From: Acidobacteriaceae bacterium
Lineage (GTDB): Bacteria > Acidobacteriota > Terriglobia > Terriglobales > Acidobacteriaceae
NCBI GenBank assembly: GCA_030041435.1
Contig: JASHNW010000091.1
Span: 1-56,082 of the forward strand
Length of the DNA stretch: 56,082 nucleotides
Direction: 5' to 3'
Shown here: piece by piece, positions 27,071 to 35,379 of the stretch
How the letters are laid out: each line of letters starts with the position of its first letter
How positions within the stretch are numbered: position 1 is the stretch's first letter
Notes under the pieces: model-generated
Databases searched by the model: none
Told to the model about the DNA's origin: nothing
Seen by the model: only the letters and a program-made list of their open reading frames with translations
Position numbers and translations under genes: made by a program

Positions 27071-27573
27071 ACTCCCTGAATTGCATCGCCGATGACGTGA
27101 AGCTGGGCTCGAATGTGCGCCTGTCGAGATTCATCAATCTGTATGGATGCGAAATTGGCGACGAAACGAAGATCGGCGCGTTCGTGGAAATCCAGAAGAA
27201 CGCCAGGGTGGGAAAGCACTGCAAGATATCCAGCCACACGTTCATCTGCGAGGGTGTGATCATCGAAAACAACGTCTTCATTGGTCACGGAGTGACGTTC
27301 ACCAATGACACTTACCCTCGTGCTACTACCAGTGACGGAACTTTGCAGACAGAATCTGACTGGAAAGTCGAACCAACGATCGTACGAAAGGGTGCGTCCA
27401 TCGGCTCCGGTGCCACCCTCCTTTGCAATATCAGTGTCGGCGAAAACGCCATTGTAGGGGCCGGCAGCGTAGTTACCAAAGATGTCCCCCCCAACGCGAT
27501 CGTGGCGGGAAATCCGGCCAGGATCCTGCGATATATCCAATCAAGTGTGGAGGGTTCCAATGTCCGTCTCTAG
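27067..27573 (+). CDS. Left-handed beta-helix N-acetyltransferase (WbpD/WlbB-like)
   Basis: 168 residues starting with a GTG that overlaps the upstream stop (GTGA). Hexapeptide repeats throughout (IADDVKLGSNVRLSRFINLY, ENNVFIGHGVTFTND, GSGATLLCNISVGENAIVGA, GSVVTKDVPPNAIVAGNPAR), the standard trimeric acetyl/acyltransferase fold. WbpD acetylates the 3-amino group of the UDP-sugar made by WbpE. Overlap with its neighbours on both sides (14 bp with the aminotransferase) shows translational coupling. Confidence 0.9.
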   Translation: MNSLNCIADDVKLGSNVRLSRFINLYGCEIGDETKIGAFVEIQKNARVGKHCKISSHTFICEGVIIENNVFIGHGVTFTNDTYPRATTSDGTLQTESDWKVEPTIVRKGASIGSGATLLCNISVGENAIVGAGSVVTKDVPPNAIVAGNPARILRYIQSSVEGSNVRL

Positions 27574-28807
27574 CAACATTCCTTTTCTCGACCTAGTTAC
27601 TCCGCATGTGGAGCTGGAACAGGAGCTAACGGGAGTTTTTCACAAGGCTCTGCGGACCGCCGGCTTCATCGGCGGCCCCATGGTAGAAGAATTTGAAGAG
27701 TCGTTTGCCGCCTTCTGCAGTGCGCAGCATGCTGTTGCTGTCAGCAGCGGCACAGACGCACTCCGCTTTGCCCTGATGGCATGCGGCGTCCGAAGCGGCG
27801 ACGTGGTAATCACCGTGCCCCACACCTTCATCGCTACGACGGAAGCGATCTCTCAGGCCGGAGCTCTTCCCGAGTTCGTCGACATCGACGAGCAGACCTA
27901 TAACCTGTCCGTCGAAAGGCTGCAGGAGTATCTGGAAGAGCAGTGCACGCGGGATGATTCTGGCGCGCTGATCAGCACGCGCAGCAATCGGCCGGTAACC
28001 GCTGTGGTGCCGGTGCACTTGTATGGCCAGATGGCCGACATGGACGGTGTTCTCCGGCTCGCCGATCAATACGGTCTCACAGTGATCGAGGATGCCTGTC
28101 AGGCGCACGGGGCGGAATACTTCTCTCGGCACCTGAACCGCTGGATGAAGGCCGGCTCGATGGGCCGTGCGGCTGCTTTCAGCTTTTATCCGGGCAAGAA
28201 CCTAGGCGCGTGTGGGGAAGCCGGCGCCGCCACCACGAACGATAGCGGGGTTGCGGCGAAGATGCACATGCTGCGCGATCACGGTCAGGCACATAAGTAC
28301 TATCACGACGTGGAGGGCTATAACGGTCGGCTGGACGCAATCCAGGCGGGCCTCCTGCAGGCGAAACTGGCGCATCTGGCGAAGTGGAACGCGCTGCGCC
28401 GAGAGCGAGCGACCGAATATAATCGCCTTCTCGCTGACAATGAAGCCGTCACGTGCCCCTACGAACCTGCCTGGTCACGTGCTGTATATCATCTGTACGT
28501 GATCCGCACCGCAGACCGCGACGGAATGATGCGGCACCTGAAAAGTGCAGGCATTGGCACGGGAATCCACTACCCCGTTCCCCTTCATATGCAGAAGGCC
28601 TACGCGTGGCTCGAATACAACTCAGCAGACTTCCCCGTGGCATACCGCGTAGCGTCTGAAATCGTCTCTCTGCCAATGTTCCCGCAACTCACGCCGGAAC
28701 AGCAGGAAAGAGTGGCTGAAGAAATTCAGGCCTTCACCTCCGGAGCTTCTATCAAGCCAGTGGTTCGCGAAGGCTGTTCCGGAGAGTTCGCCGAACTGAC
28801 TGCATAA
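27560..28807 (+). CDS. DegT/DnrJ/EryC1/StrS aminotransferase (WbpE/WlbC-like)
   Basis: 415 residues from the ATG at 27560, overlapping the acetyltransferase gene. PLP-dependent sugar aminotransferase: VSSGTDALRFALMACG (phosphate contact), VPVHLYGQMADMDGV, VIEDACQAHGAEY, and the Schiff-base lysine in FSFYPGKNLGACGEAG (Lys about 213). C-terminal GTGIHYPVPLHMQKAY is typical. WbpE converts the 3-keto intermediate to a 3-amino sugar. It closes the three-gene cassette with the oxidoreductase and acetyltransferase. A cofactor or substrate different from Pseudomonas cannot be excluded. Confidence 0.93.
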   Translation: MSVSSNIPFLDLVTPHVELEQELTGVFHKALRTAGFIGGPMVEEFEESFAAFCSAQHAVAVSSGTDALRFALMACGVRSGDVVITVPHTFIATTEAISQAGALPEFVDIDEQTYNLSVERLQEYLEEQCTRDDSGALISTRSNRPVTAVVPVHLYGQMADMDGVLRLADQYGLTVIEDACQAHGAEYFSRHLNRWMKAGSMGRAAAFSFYPGKNLGACGEAGAATTNDSGVAAKMHMLRDHGQAHKYYHDVEGYNGRLDAIQAGLLQAKLAHLAKWNALRRERATEYNRLLADNEAVTCPYEPAWSRAVYHLYVIRTADRDGMMRHLKSAGIGTGIHYPVPLHMQKAYAWLEYNSADFPVAYRVASEIVSLPMFPQLTPEQQERVAEEIQAFTSGASIKPVVREGCSGEFAELTA

Positions 28808-28976
28808 GAGGAGGGTCCCGTTTCGCGAATAGAATTCCATGCTCCTATACGTAGTTGTCACGGTGCTGCAGAACACGCACTTGAATCGAGACTCGACCGC
28901 GCGGTGCGCTGTTCTCGCTCTTGCATTGTCTGCCGCCACGAGACTTGGTAACTGCAGTTAACGGGAAAGCTGAGAA

Positions 28977-29945
28977 ATGAACCCTCACACGAAGACTGCT
29001 GAAATCTCAGTTAAAGGGAAGTGGCACACAGTTCCTGCATCGAACGTCAATGGCAACAACATCATTGTCACGGGACGATGGATACGAATCGCACGCATTG
29101 AATCCGAAGATTGGCTGGAAACGGAGCTCAATGAGCCTGAGTCGTGCGTGCAACTCCTTAAAGGGTCATCTGACCTTTCTGCGGATCTTCTGAGCTTTGC
29201 CCAGAAAGTTCCCATGACACTGCCCAAATATCAGTACCCCATGGAATGGGACAGTATCGCTGCGGTTCGCCTTGCCACGTTTGCCCAGTGGTGGGAACAT
29301 CTTCCGAAGGAAACTCGCAAGAATGTCCGAAGAGCAGAGAAGAGAGGTGTCGTGGTTCAGGTGAAGCAGCTTGATGAGAACCTGATTCGGGGTCTCCGCG
29401 ATCTGAATAACGACGCCCCGATACGACAAGGAAAGAGATTTTGGCATTATGGTAAGACGCTCGAACAGGTCACAAAAGACCAGCAGGCGTTTCTTGACCG
29501 GAGCGACTATATTTGCGCTTCTTATGAAAACGAGCTGATCGGTGTTATTAAGCTGATTTATCTGGGGGATAAGGCTTCGATATTAACATTCCTCCCGAAA
29601 ACAAGCCACCATGATAAGAGGCCGGCGAATGCCCTTATGGCTAAGGCTGTCGAACTCTGCATAGAGAAGAAGCTCTCGCACCTGATGTTCGGACAGTTCA
29701 ATCATGGCAATAAACGGCATACATCTTTGCGGGAGTTTAAGATTCGCCATGGGTTCGAAGAAATTGTCGTGCCGCGCTATTATGTTCCTCTGACCCCAAA
29801 AGGGGCAGCAGTAGTCAAACTGAGACTGTACCGCGGTCTCATGGGTGTATTGCCGCATGACATTATCACTTTTCTTGTGAATTCGCGCGCCAGATTGCAC
29901 TCGATACTGGCCGGTGTAGCTGATGGCAGACCAGTCGAATTTTGA
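28977..29945 (+). CDS. FemAB/GNAT-like putative acyltransferase (paralogue 1)
   Basis: 322 residues, with a weak purine-rich site before ATG. The middle reads YPMEWDSIAAVRLATFAQWW, ETRKNVRRAEKRGV, then NDAPIRQGKRFWHYGKTLE, LIGVIKLIYLGDKASIL and FKIRHGFEEIVVPRYYVPLT: the blocks of a GNAT/FemX-type fold. A second protein in this window (about 37.1-38.0 kb) shares all these blocks. In EPS loci such proteins may attach an acyl or aminoacyl group to a sugar, but the function is not established. The DNA is less GC-rich than its neighbours and is set off by about 170 bp upstream, hinting at separate acquisition. Confidence 0.72.
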   Translation: MNPHTKTAEISVKGKWHTVPASNVNGNNIIVTGRWIRIARIESEDWLETELNEPESCVQLLKGSSDLSADLLSFAQKVPMTLPKYQYPMEWDSIAAVRLATFAQWWEHLPKETRKNVRRAEKRGVVVQVKQLDENLIRGLRDLNNDAPIRQGKRFWHYGKTLEQVTKDQQAFLDRSDYICASYENELIGVIKLIYLGDKASILTFLPKTSHHDKRPANALMAKAVELCIEKKLSHLMFGQFNHGNKRHTSLREFKIRHGFEEIVVPRYYVPLTPKGAAVVKLRLYRGLMGVLPHDIITFLVNSRARLHSILAGVADGRPVEF

Positions 29946-30069
29946 TCGTGAGCACAAATTCCGCTCGCCAGAACGAGTCGCCTCCCGCACGCTAAAATCC
30001 ATCGAAAGTGACCGTTGGTGAGAACCTCGGCTGTGCCTGACCCAATGTATCCCAGGAGGATCACAAACC

Positions 30070-30837
30070 GTGACAGATAAGAATTGCGTGGTTGTCGTCG
30101 GACTCGGTGAGGTTGGAAAGCCCCTCTTTGACCTCATATCGAAACATCAGTGTGCGATTGGCGTGGATATTGCGCCTTCGCAGCACCAAGTTGAGCAGAC
30201 TGAAATCCTGCATGTGTGCTACCCGTTTCAGATCCGGGACTTCGTGGGAGAGACGGCACGTTACATTGAGATGTTTAGGCCGAAGATAACAGTCATCAAC
30301 AGCACCGTTGCCGTCGGAACAACGCGGTTGATTGCTGACCGTACGGGAACTGCGATTGTTAACAGCCCAATTCGCGGCAAGCATGCGCGGATGCTCGAAG
30401 ATCTGTGCAAATACACCAAATTCGTGGGGTCAACTACCCCTGCAGCTGCCCAGCATGCCGCCGCGCATTTCGAGTCGCTGGGATTGCGCACTAGAATACT
30501 GTCGTCTCCCGAGGCCACCGAGCTCGCAAAGCTTACCGAAACTACGTACTTCGGCTTGATGATCGCCTGGGCACAGGAACTTGAGAGATATTGCGACCGG
30601 ACCGGTGCGATTTATGAAGAAGTCATCTCCTTCTACGATGAAATCAATTTCTTCCCTTCGGTGAAATACTTCCCGGGAATCATCGGAGGCCACTGCGTCA
30701 TGCCGAACATCGAAATCCTGCGCAAATTCAGCAAGTCAGAGATTCTGCAGGCAATTGAGATATCCAACCAGTTGAAAATCGAACGAGAAGCACGCAACAA
30801 GATGGCTGGCGTCGCCGCCGAGGAAGTCGCGGTTTAA
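30070..30837 (+). CDS. Short UDP-sugar dehydrogenase-like protein lacking the C-terminal domain
   Basis: 255 residues from a GTG with GGAGG nearby. The N-terminal Rossmann motif is VVVVGLGEVGKPLFDL, followed by INSTVAVGTTRLIAD and VNSPIRGKHARMLED, as in UDP-glucose/UDP-ManNAc dehydrogenases. The central helix ELAKLTETTYFGLMIAWAQE and the catalytic-cysteine block IIGGHCVMPN (Cys about 209, cf. GGHCIPxDP) are present. Normal enzymes have about 420-450 residues; here part of the NAD domain and the whole UDP-binding C-terminal domain are absent. The frame ends naturally before the next gene (8 bp), so this is not an obvious frameshift. A uronate-forming role for the WbpB/D/E cassette is possible. 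Confidence 0.75.
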   Translation: MTDKNCVVVVGLGEVGKPLFDLISKHQCAIGVDIAPSQHQVEQTEILHVCYPFQIRDFVGETARYIEMFRPKITVINSTVAVGTTRLIADRTGTAIVNSPIRGKHARMLEDLCKYTKFVGSTTPAAAQHAAAHFESLGLRTRILSSPEATELAKLTETTYFGLMIAWAQELERYCDRTGAIYEEVISFYDEINFFPSVKYFPGIIGGHCVMPNIEILRKFSKSEILQAIEISNQLKIEREARNKMAGVAAEEVAV

Positions 30838-30845
30838 CCGCCCCC

Positions 30846-32135
30846 GTGAATTCCCAGATGAACAACCTCGTTGGAGGCGATGCCGTGACGGTGGCAGTTC
30901 CCGAGTTGTCGCTCGTGCCGAACCCAAACATCGCATCTGAAGGCCGGTTGGCCGGCAAGAGGGCCGGCATGGTTGTGTTTTCTCCCTACCCTCACGATCC
31001 GCGACCGCGCCGTGCAGCGGAGGCGTTGATCACAGAGGGGATGTGCGTCGATCTGATTTGCGAGGCCGACGAGAAACTGCCAGCGAGGGAACAGTTTGAC
31101 AGCCTGGACGTTACACGAATTCCCATCCGACATCACCGCGGGGGTGCTCTCTCCTACGCTTACCAGTACTCCACTTTCATCGCGATCTCAGCCATGATTT
31201 TGGCCTGGCGAACGCTTCGGAAGCGGTACGACCTGGTGTACGTGCACAACATGCCCGACATTCTGGTGCTGAGCGCACTCATTCCCAAGATGCTCGGCGC
31301 GAAGGTGATTCTGGATCAGCACGATCCCATGCCGGAACTCATGCGCACGATCTTCAACAGAGAAGAAACCAGCTTCGCGGTCAGGATGATCCGGCGCATG
31401 GAGACGTGGAGCCTGACGCGCGCTGACCTGGTGATCACGGTTAACAAGGCGTGCAGGCGCATCTTCTCCTCGCGCAGTTGCCGCGCTGAGAAGATCGGTG
31501 TAGTGATGAACTCGCCCGATGAGTCGATGTTCCCGTATCGCGCCGCGAGGTCCTATCCCGTGCGCGAGGGGAACCGCCCGTTCATCATCATGTACCACGG
31601 CTCACTGGTTGAGCGGAATGGACTGCACCTGGCGGTCGAAGCGCTGGCTATTCTCAAAATCAGGATTCCTCTAGCAGAACTTCGGGTTTTCGGCCGCACG
31701 TCACCTTATCTCGAGCAGGTCATGGAGAGAATCCGCACCCTTGGTTTGCAGGGCCGGGTTCGGTACATGGGCCCGAGAAAGTTGGAGGAACTGGCGGCAG
31801 AAATCGAGAGCTGCGATCTCGGTGTAATTCCGAACCAGCGAAACACATTCACCGACATCAACACGCCGACGCGGATCTTCGAATACCTAGCTCTGGGCAA
31901 GCCGGTTGTGGCCCCCAGCACACCGGGGATCCAAGATTATTTTGCAGACGATGCTCTGATCTACTTCGAGTCCGGCAACGCGGAGGACTTGGCCAGAGCG
32001 ATCGAATATGCGGCCTCCGATGCGCGCGAGGCGATTGCCACCGCGGAGCGTGGCCAGCAATGCTACCTAGCGCATACCTGGCAGCAGGAGCGGGAGACGT
32101 TGGTCGGCCTGGTAGCGGGGTTGATCCATGCATGA
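30846..32135 (+). CDS. GT4-family glycosyltransferase
   Basis: 429 residues from a GTG 8 bp after the dehydrogenase stop; the GT-B fold itself begins near GMVVFSPYPHDPRPRRAAEAL. The acceptor-domain block YDLVYVHNMPDILVLSALIP is followed by ILDQHDPMPELM. The donor domain has IMYHGSLVERNGLHLAVEAL, FGRTSPYLEQVMERI and the E-x7-E region GNAEDLARAIEY near PTRIFEYLALGKPVVAP. Probably adds one sugar of the repeat unit on the cytoplasmic face. Donor and linkage unknown. Confidence 0.9.
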   Translation: MNSQMNNLVGGDAVTVAVPELSLVPNPNIASEGRLAGKRAGMVVFSPYPHDPRPRRAAEALITEGMCVDLICEADEKLPAREQFDSLDVTRIPIRHHRGGALSYAYQYSTFIAISAMILAWRTLRKRYDLVYVHNMPDILVLSALIPKMLGAKVILDQHDPMPELMRTIFNREETSFAVRMIRRMETWSLTRADLVITVNKACRRIFSSRSCRAEKIGVVMNSPDESMFPYRAARSYPVREGNRPFIIMYHGSLVERNGLHLAVEALAILKIRIPLAELRVFGRTSPYLEQVMERIRTLGLQGRVRYMGPRKLEELAAEIESCDLGVIPNQRNTFTDINTPTRIFEYLALGKPVVAPSTPGIQDYFADDALIYFESGNAEDLARAIEYAASDAREAIATAERGQQCYLAHTWQQERETLVGLVAGLIHA

Positions 32136-32183
32136 CGACGCCGCTGGATGCGGATGTGATGCGGCAGGGGGCGAAGAGCGGCC

Positions 32184-33845
32184 GTGATCGGAGTGATTGC
32201 GGATCCGCCGGAACAGCGAGCCGTCCGCGAGTTCTTCGAGCTTTTCAAGACCCCGTGGGAATTCTGGCGGAACGGAAGTCGGTATGACGTTCTGCTGTGT
32301 TCGGGCAGCGGAGAAGTTGTCGGCGACGCTGCGAGGCTGGTTGTGGTTTTCAGCGGGCGGCCCCACCGGCTCGATGCGGAATGTGGGATCGACGTCGCAG
32401 TTCAGGAGCGCGGGGCCATGCTCGTGTACCGGGGATCTTTGCTTCCGATCTACGGCGACTGTGTCGCGTTTCGGGGCGGCGACCCTGATCTTCTTGTTCG
32501 TAAGGGCGACGGCGAGCCGGCGATGCGCCTCGCACAGAACGCGTCTGGCACGGTAGCGCGGGTCGGCTTCGATCTGTTTGGCGAGGTCGCGAAATTACTC
32601 GGCGAAGGACAGCCCGCAGCCAACGCGGCCATCCCCGCGCTCGACCTCCACATCGCGCTTCTGCGGGAGCTGATCGTCCGCAGCGGAATCCAGCTGCTGG
32701 AAGTTCCTCCGATTCCGGAGGGATTCCGGCTGATCGCTTGTCTGACGCACGACGTCGATCATCCGTCGATTCGGCTGCACCGTTGGGATCACACGGCCTT
32801 CGGTTTTCTCTTCCGCGCGGTCGTCGCGACAACGGCGGAATTCCTGCGGGGCAAAACGAGCGGTCACAGGCTGATTGCCAACTTGGTCGCCGCTCTGAAG
32901 CTGCCGTTCGTCTACCTAGGCCTTGCAAAGGATTTCTGGCGCCCTTTCGGGGAGCGTTACCGCGCAATCGAAGGAACAACGGGGTCGACCTACTTTATCA
33001 TTCCTTTCCGGGACAGGCCCGGCAGAACCCGACAGGGAAATGCGCAGAAGCTTCGCGCTTCAGGCTACGGCGCGCGCGAAATTGGTAAGGCCGTCAAGGC
33101 ACTGGCGGCGGCTGGATCGGAAGTTGCGCTTCACGGTATCGATGCCTGGATTGACGAAGCTGCCGGCCGCGAGGAACTCGCCGAAATTGCCAACCTTGCC
33201 GGCGGATGCTGCATCGGGGTGCGCATGCACTGGCTCTACTCCGATCGCAGCACTGCGCGAGCTCTGGAGTCAGCGGGGGCGGAATACGACTCGACGGCAG
33301 GATATAGGGAGACGGTGGGTTACCGCAACGGTACTTCCCAAGTGTACAAGCCGATTGAAGCCGATACGCTACTTGAATTGCCCCTGCACGTGATGGATAC
33401 CGCGCTGTTTTACCCGGGATTCATGGGGCTTTCGTCGCGGCAGGCCGCCACACTACTGAAGGGGATGGTGAAGAACGCCGCCCGCATGGGCGGCTGTCTC
33501 ACGATCAACTGGCACGATCGCAGTTTGGCGCCCGAAAGGCTTTGGACTGAGCCCTATTCCAGCGCAGTGGAAGAGTTGAAGAATGAGGGCGCGTGGTTCG
33601 CGACTGCTGGCCATGCCGTTGGCTGGTTTCGCAAGCGTCGTTCGGTAGTCTTCGAAGAGGATGATGGCGGCGCACTTCGTGTTCGGCTGGAAGATCGCGC
33701 GGCTACCGCACTCCCGGGTCTTCGGCTAAGGGTCCATCAACGCGGCGAGGGATCTGGAAATGACGCTAATCCCGTTGCCGAGTATGTCGATCTGCCTCTC
33801 CGCGAAGACACAGAGATCGCCGCCGTGGTGACGACCAGAGCCTGA
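32184..33845 (+). CDS. Polysaccharide deacetylase-like protein
   Basis: 553 residues from a GTG. The first about 180 residues form a variable domain (WEFWRNGSRYDVLLCSGSG). From about 185 the NodB-like fold begins with LIACLTHDVDHPS (metal-binding Asp/His-Asp motif). It continues with GSTYFIIPFRDRPG, EVALHGIDAWID and GCCIGVRMHWLYSD, and ends with LTINWHDRSLAPERLW. These are the blocks of carbohydrate-esterase-4-related proteins found in EPS clusters, which remove acetyl groups from polymer or lipid-linked units. No signal peptide is visible, so a cytoplasmic or membrane-linked substrate is likely. Catalytic competence not proven. Confidence 0.78.
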   Translation: MIGVIADPPEQRAVREFFELFKTPWEFWRNGSRYDVLLCSGSGEVVGDAARLVVVFSGRPHRLDAECGIDVAVQERGAMLVYRGSLLPIYGDCVAFRGGDPDLLVRKGDGEPAMRLAQNASGTVARVGFDLFGEVAKLLGEGQPAANAAIPALDLHIALLRELIVRSGIQLLEVPPIPEGFRLIACLTHDVDHPSIRLHRWDHTAFGFLFRAVVATTAEFLRGKTSGHRLIANLVAALKLPFVYLGLAKDFWRPFGERYRAIEGTTGSTYFIIPFRDRPGRTRQGNAQKLRASGYGAREIGKAVKALAAAGSEVALHGIDAWIDEAAGREELAEIANLAGGCCIGVRMHWLYSDRSTARALESAGAEYDSTAGYRETVGYRNGTSQVYKPIEADTLLELPLHVMDTALFYPGFMGLSSRQAATLLKGMVKNAARMGGCLTINWHDRSLAPERLWTEPYSSAVEELKNEGAWFATAGHAVGWFRKRRSVVFEEDDGGALRVRLEDRAATALPGLRLRVHQRGEGSGNDANPVAEYVDLPLREDTEIAAVVTTRA

Positions 33846-33875
33846 CGGAAAGCCCAGAGCGAACAAAATCATTCT

Positions 33876-35366
33876 ATGTCTCCCTCGGTAGCACTGGTTC
33901 TCTGGTTAGTTTGCCTCCTCGCTCTGCTGCGCTTCGATCCGGCAAGTCAGCACAGGACAGGCTGGACGTTATGGGTACCGGTCATCTGGATGTTTATTGC
34001 CGCCACGCGCCTGCCTTCGCAGTGGCTCAATGCCAATGGCGGGATCGTCATCTCAGCCGAGGCACAGGAACAGGGCAATCCAACAGATCGGCTGGTATAC
34101 ACGACACTGATTGTTCTTGCTATCGTGATCCTCGCGACGCGACGATTTCCGTGGGGTCCGTTCTTCCAACGGAATCTTGCCTTGTCGGCGTTTCTCTTCT
34201 TCTGCCTTCTAAGTGTGGCCTGGTCGGATTTCCCATTTGTCGCTTTCAAGCGGTGGTTCCGAGACATGGGTGACTATCTCGTGCTGCTGGTTGTCCTTTC
34301 CAGTCCGCAGCCTGCTGAAGCGGTGCGCACAACTCTCCGACGGCTGTGTTACTTGGTGATCCCTCTCTCGGTGGTGTTAGTTAAGTATTACCCGGCTCTA
34401 TCGATCCACTATAGCTACTGGACGGGTGCGCCGGAGTACACGGGAGCCGCGACGAGCAAGAACACCCTGGGAAGCCTCTGCCTAATCAGCGGATTGGTGT
34501 TCTGCTGGGAGACGGTGCTGCGCTGGCCGGATCGCAAAAAGAGGCGCGTGCAGCTGTCCTTTGTGGTCAACGCCGGGTTGTTCGCCATGGTGCTCTGGTT
34601 GCTGCACCTTTCCAACTCCGCTACCAGCCATGTTTGCCTGGCGCTGGGCTGCATTGTGATCGCCGTGGCACAGACCCGATGGGCAAAGCACCATTCCGGC
34701 CTGTTCAAGTTCCTGATGCCGGCATTTTTTCTGCTCTACATTCTTTTGAGCCTCGGTTTCGATATGACTGGAGAAATGGCTGCGGACCTAGGCAGAAACC
34801 CCGACCTGACAGGAAGAGCGGAGATCTGGAGGACGCTGCTCAGCACGCATACCAATCCACTGCTGGGAACCGGGTATGAGACCTTCTGGATGGGCCCGCG
34901 CCTGGAGTGGATCTGGCAGCAGCGCGGGCACATCAACGAGGCCCATAACGGTTATCTCGACGTTTATCTGAATCTGGGCTTGATTGGCCTCTGCCTATTG
35001 ATTATCCTGCTGGCGTCGGCCTATAGGAACATGTGCCGGGGACTCGATCGGCGATCGGGCATCGCTGTGCTGGGAGCCGCGTCGTGGACTCTGCTGCTCT
35101 TCTACTCGGTCACCGAAGCAGCCTTTTTGAACGGCATGATCTGGATGACCTTTCTGCTGGGCACAGTCGTGGTTCCCCGCACCGTCAAGGCCCGAGCCCG
35201 AACCCAGACGTCTGGATCCTCCCCTGATTCTGCATGGCCTCCGCTTCAGGAGGCTGAGAACCTGATTTCTGCGAGGCTATACGCGGCCCACGGTCAGCCA
35301 GAGACTGTCCTCTCCGTCCGGCCCGAGTTCCCCAGCAACGAGGCGACGCACAAACTCCGGGCCTGA
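33876..35366 (+). CDS. O-antigen ligase/polymerase family protein (Wzy-like)
   Basis: 496-residue polytopic membrane protein with about ten helices. The Wzy_C region is visible as LVILIPL-type helices around FRDMGDYLVLLVVLSS, then TGAATSKNTLGSLCLISGLV and the large periplasmic loop signature LTGRAEIWRTLLSTHTNPLL, GTGYETFW and NEAHNGYLDVYLNLGLIGL. This pattern is diagnostic of the O-antigen ligase/polymerase family. In this locus it is the best candidate for Wzy polymerase, joining lipid-linked units in the periplasm. The last about 60 residues are a soluble tail. Confidence 0.9.
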   Translation: MSPSVALVLWLVCLLALLRFDPASQHRTGWTLWVPVIWMFIAATRLPSQWLNANGGIVISAEAQEQGNPTDRLVYTTLIVLAIVILATRRFPWGPFFQRNLALSAFLFFCLLSVAWSDFPFVAFKRWFRDMGDYLVLLVVLSSPQPAEAVRTTLRRLCYLVIPLSVVLVKYYPALSIHYSYWTGAPEYTGAATSKNTLGSLCLISGLVFCWETVLRWPDRKKRRVQLSFVVNAGLFAMVLWLLHLSNSATSHVCLALGCIVIAVAQTRWAKHHSGLFKFLMPAFFLLYILLSLGFDMTGEMAADLGRNPDLTGRAEIWRTLLSTHTNPLLGTGYETFWMGPRLEWIWQQRGHINEAHNGYLDVYLNLGLIGLCLLIILLASAYRNMCRGLDRRSGIAVLGAASWTLLLFYSVTEAAFLNGMIWMTFLLGTVVVPRTVKARARTQTSGSSPDSAWPPLQEAENLISARLYAAHGQPETVLSVRPEFPSNEATHKLRA

Positions 35367-35379
35367 GAACATTTCGAAT

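Noticed and set aside
28949-28960. 12-bp palindrome TAACTGCAGTTA before the FemAB/GNAT-like gene
   Set aside because: Perfect but short, single and without a recognised binder; chance is not excluded.
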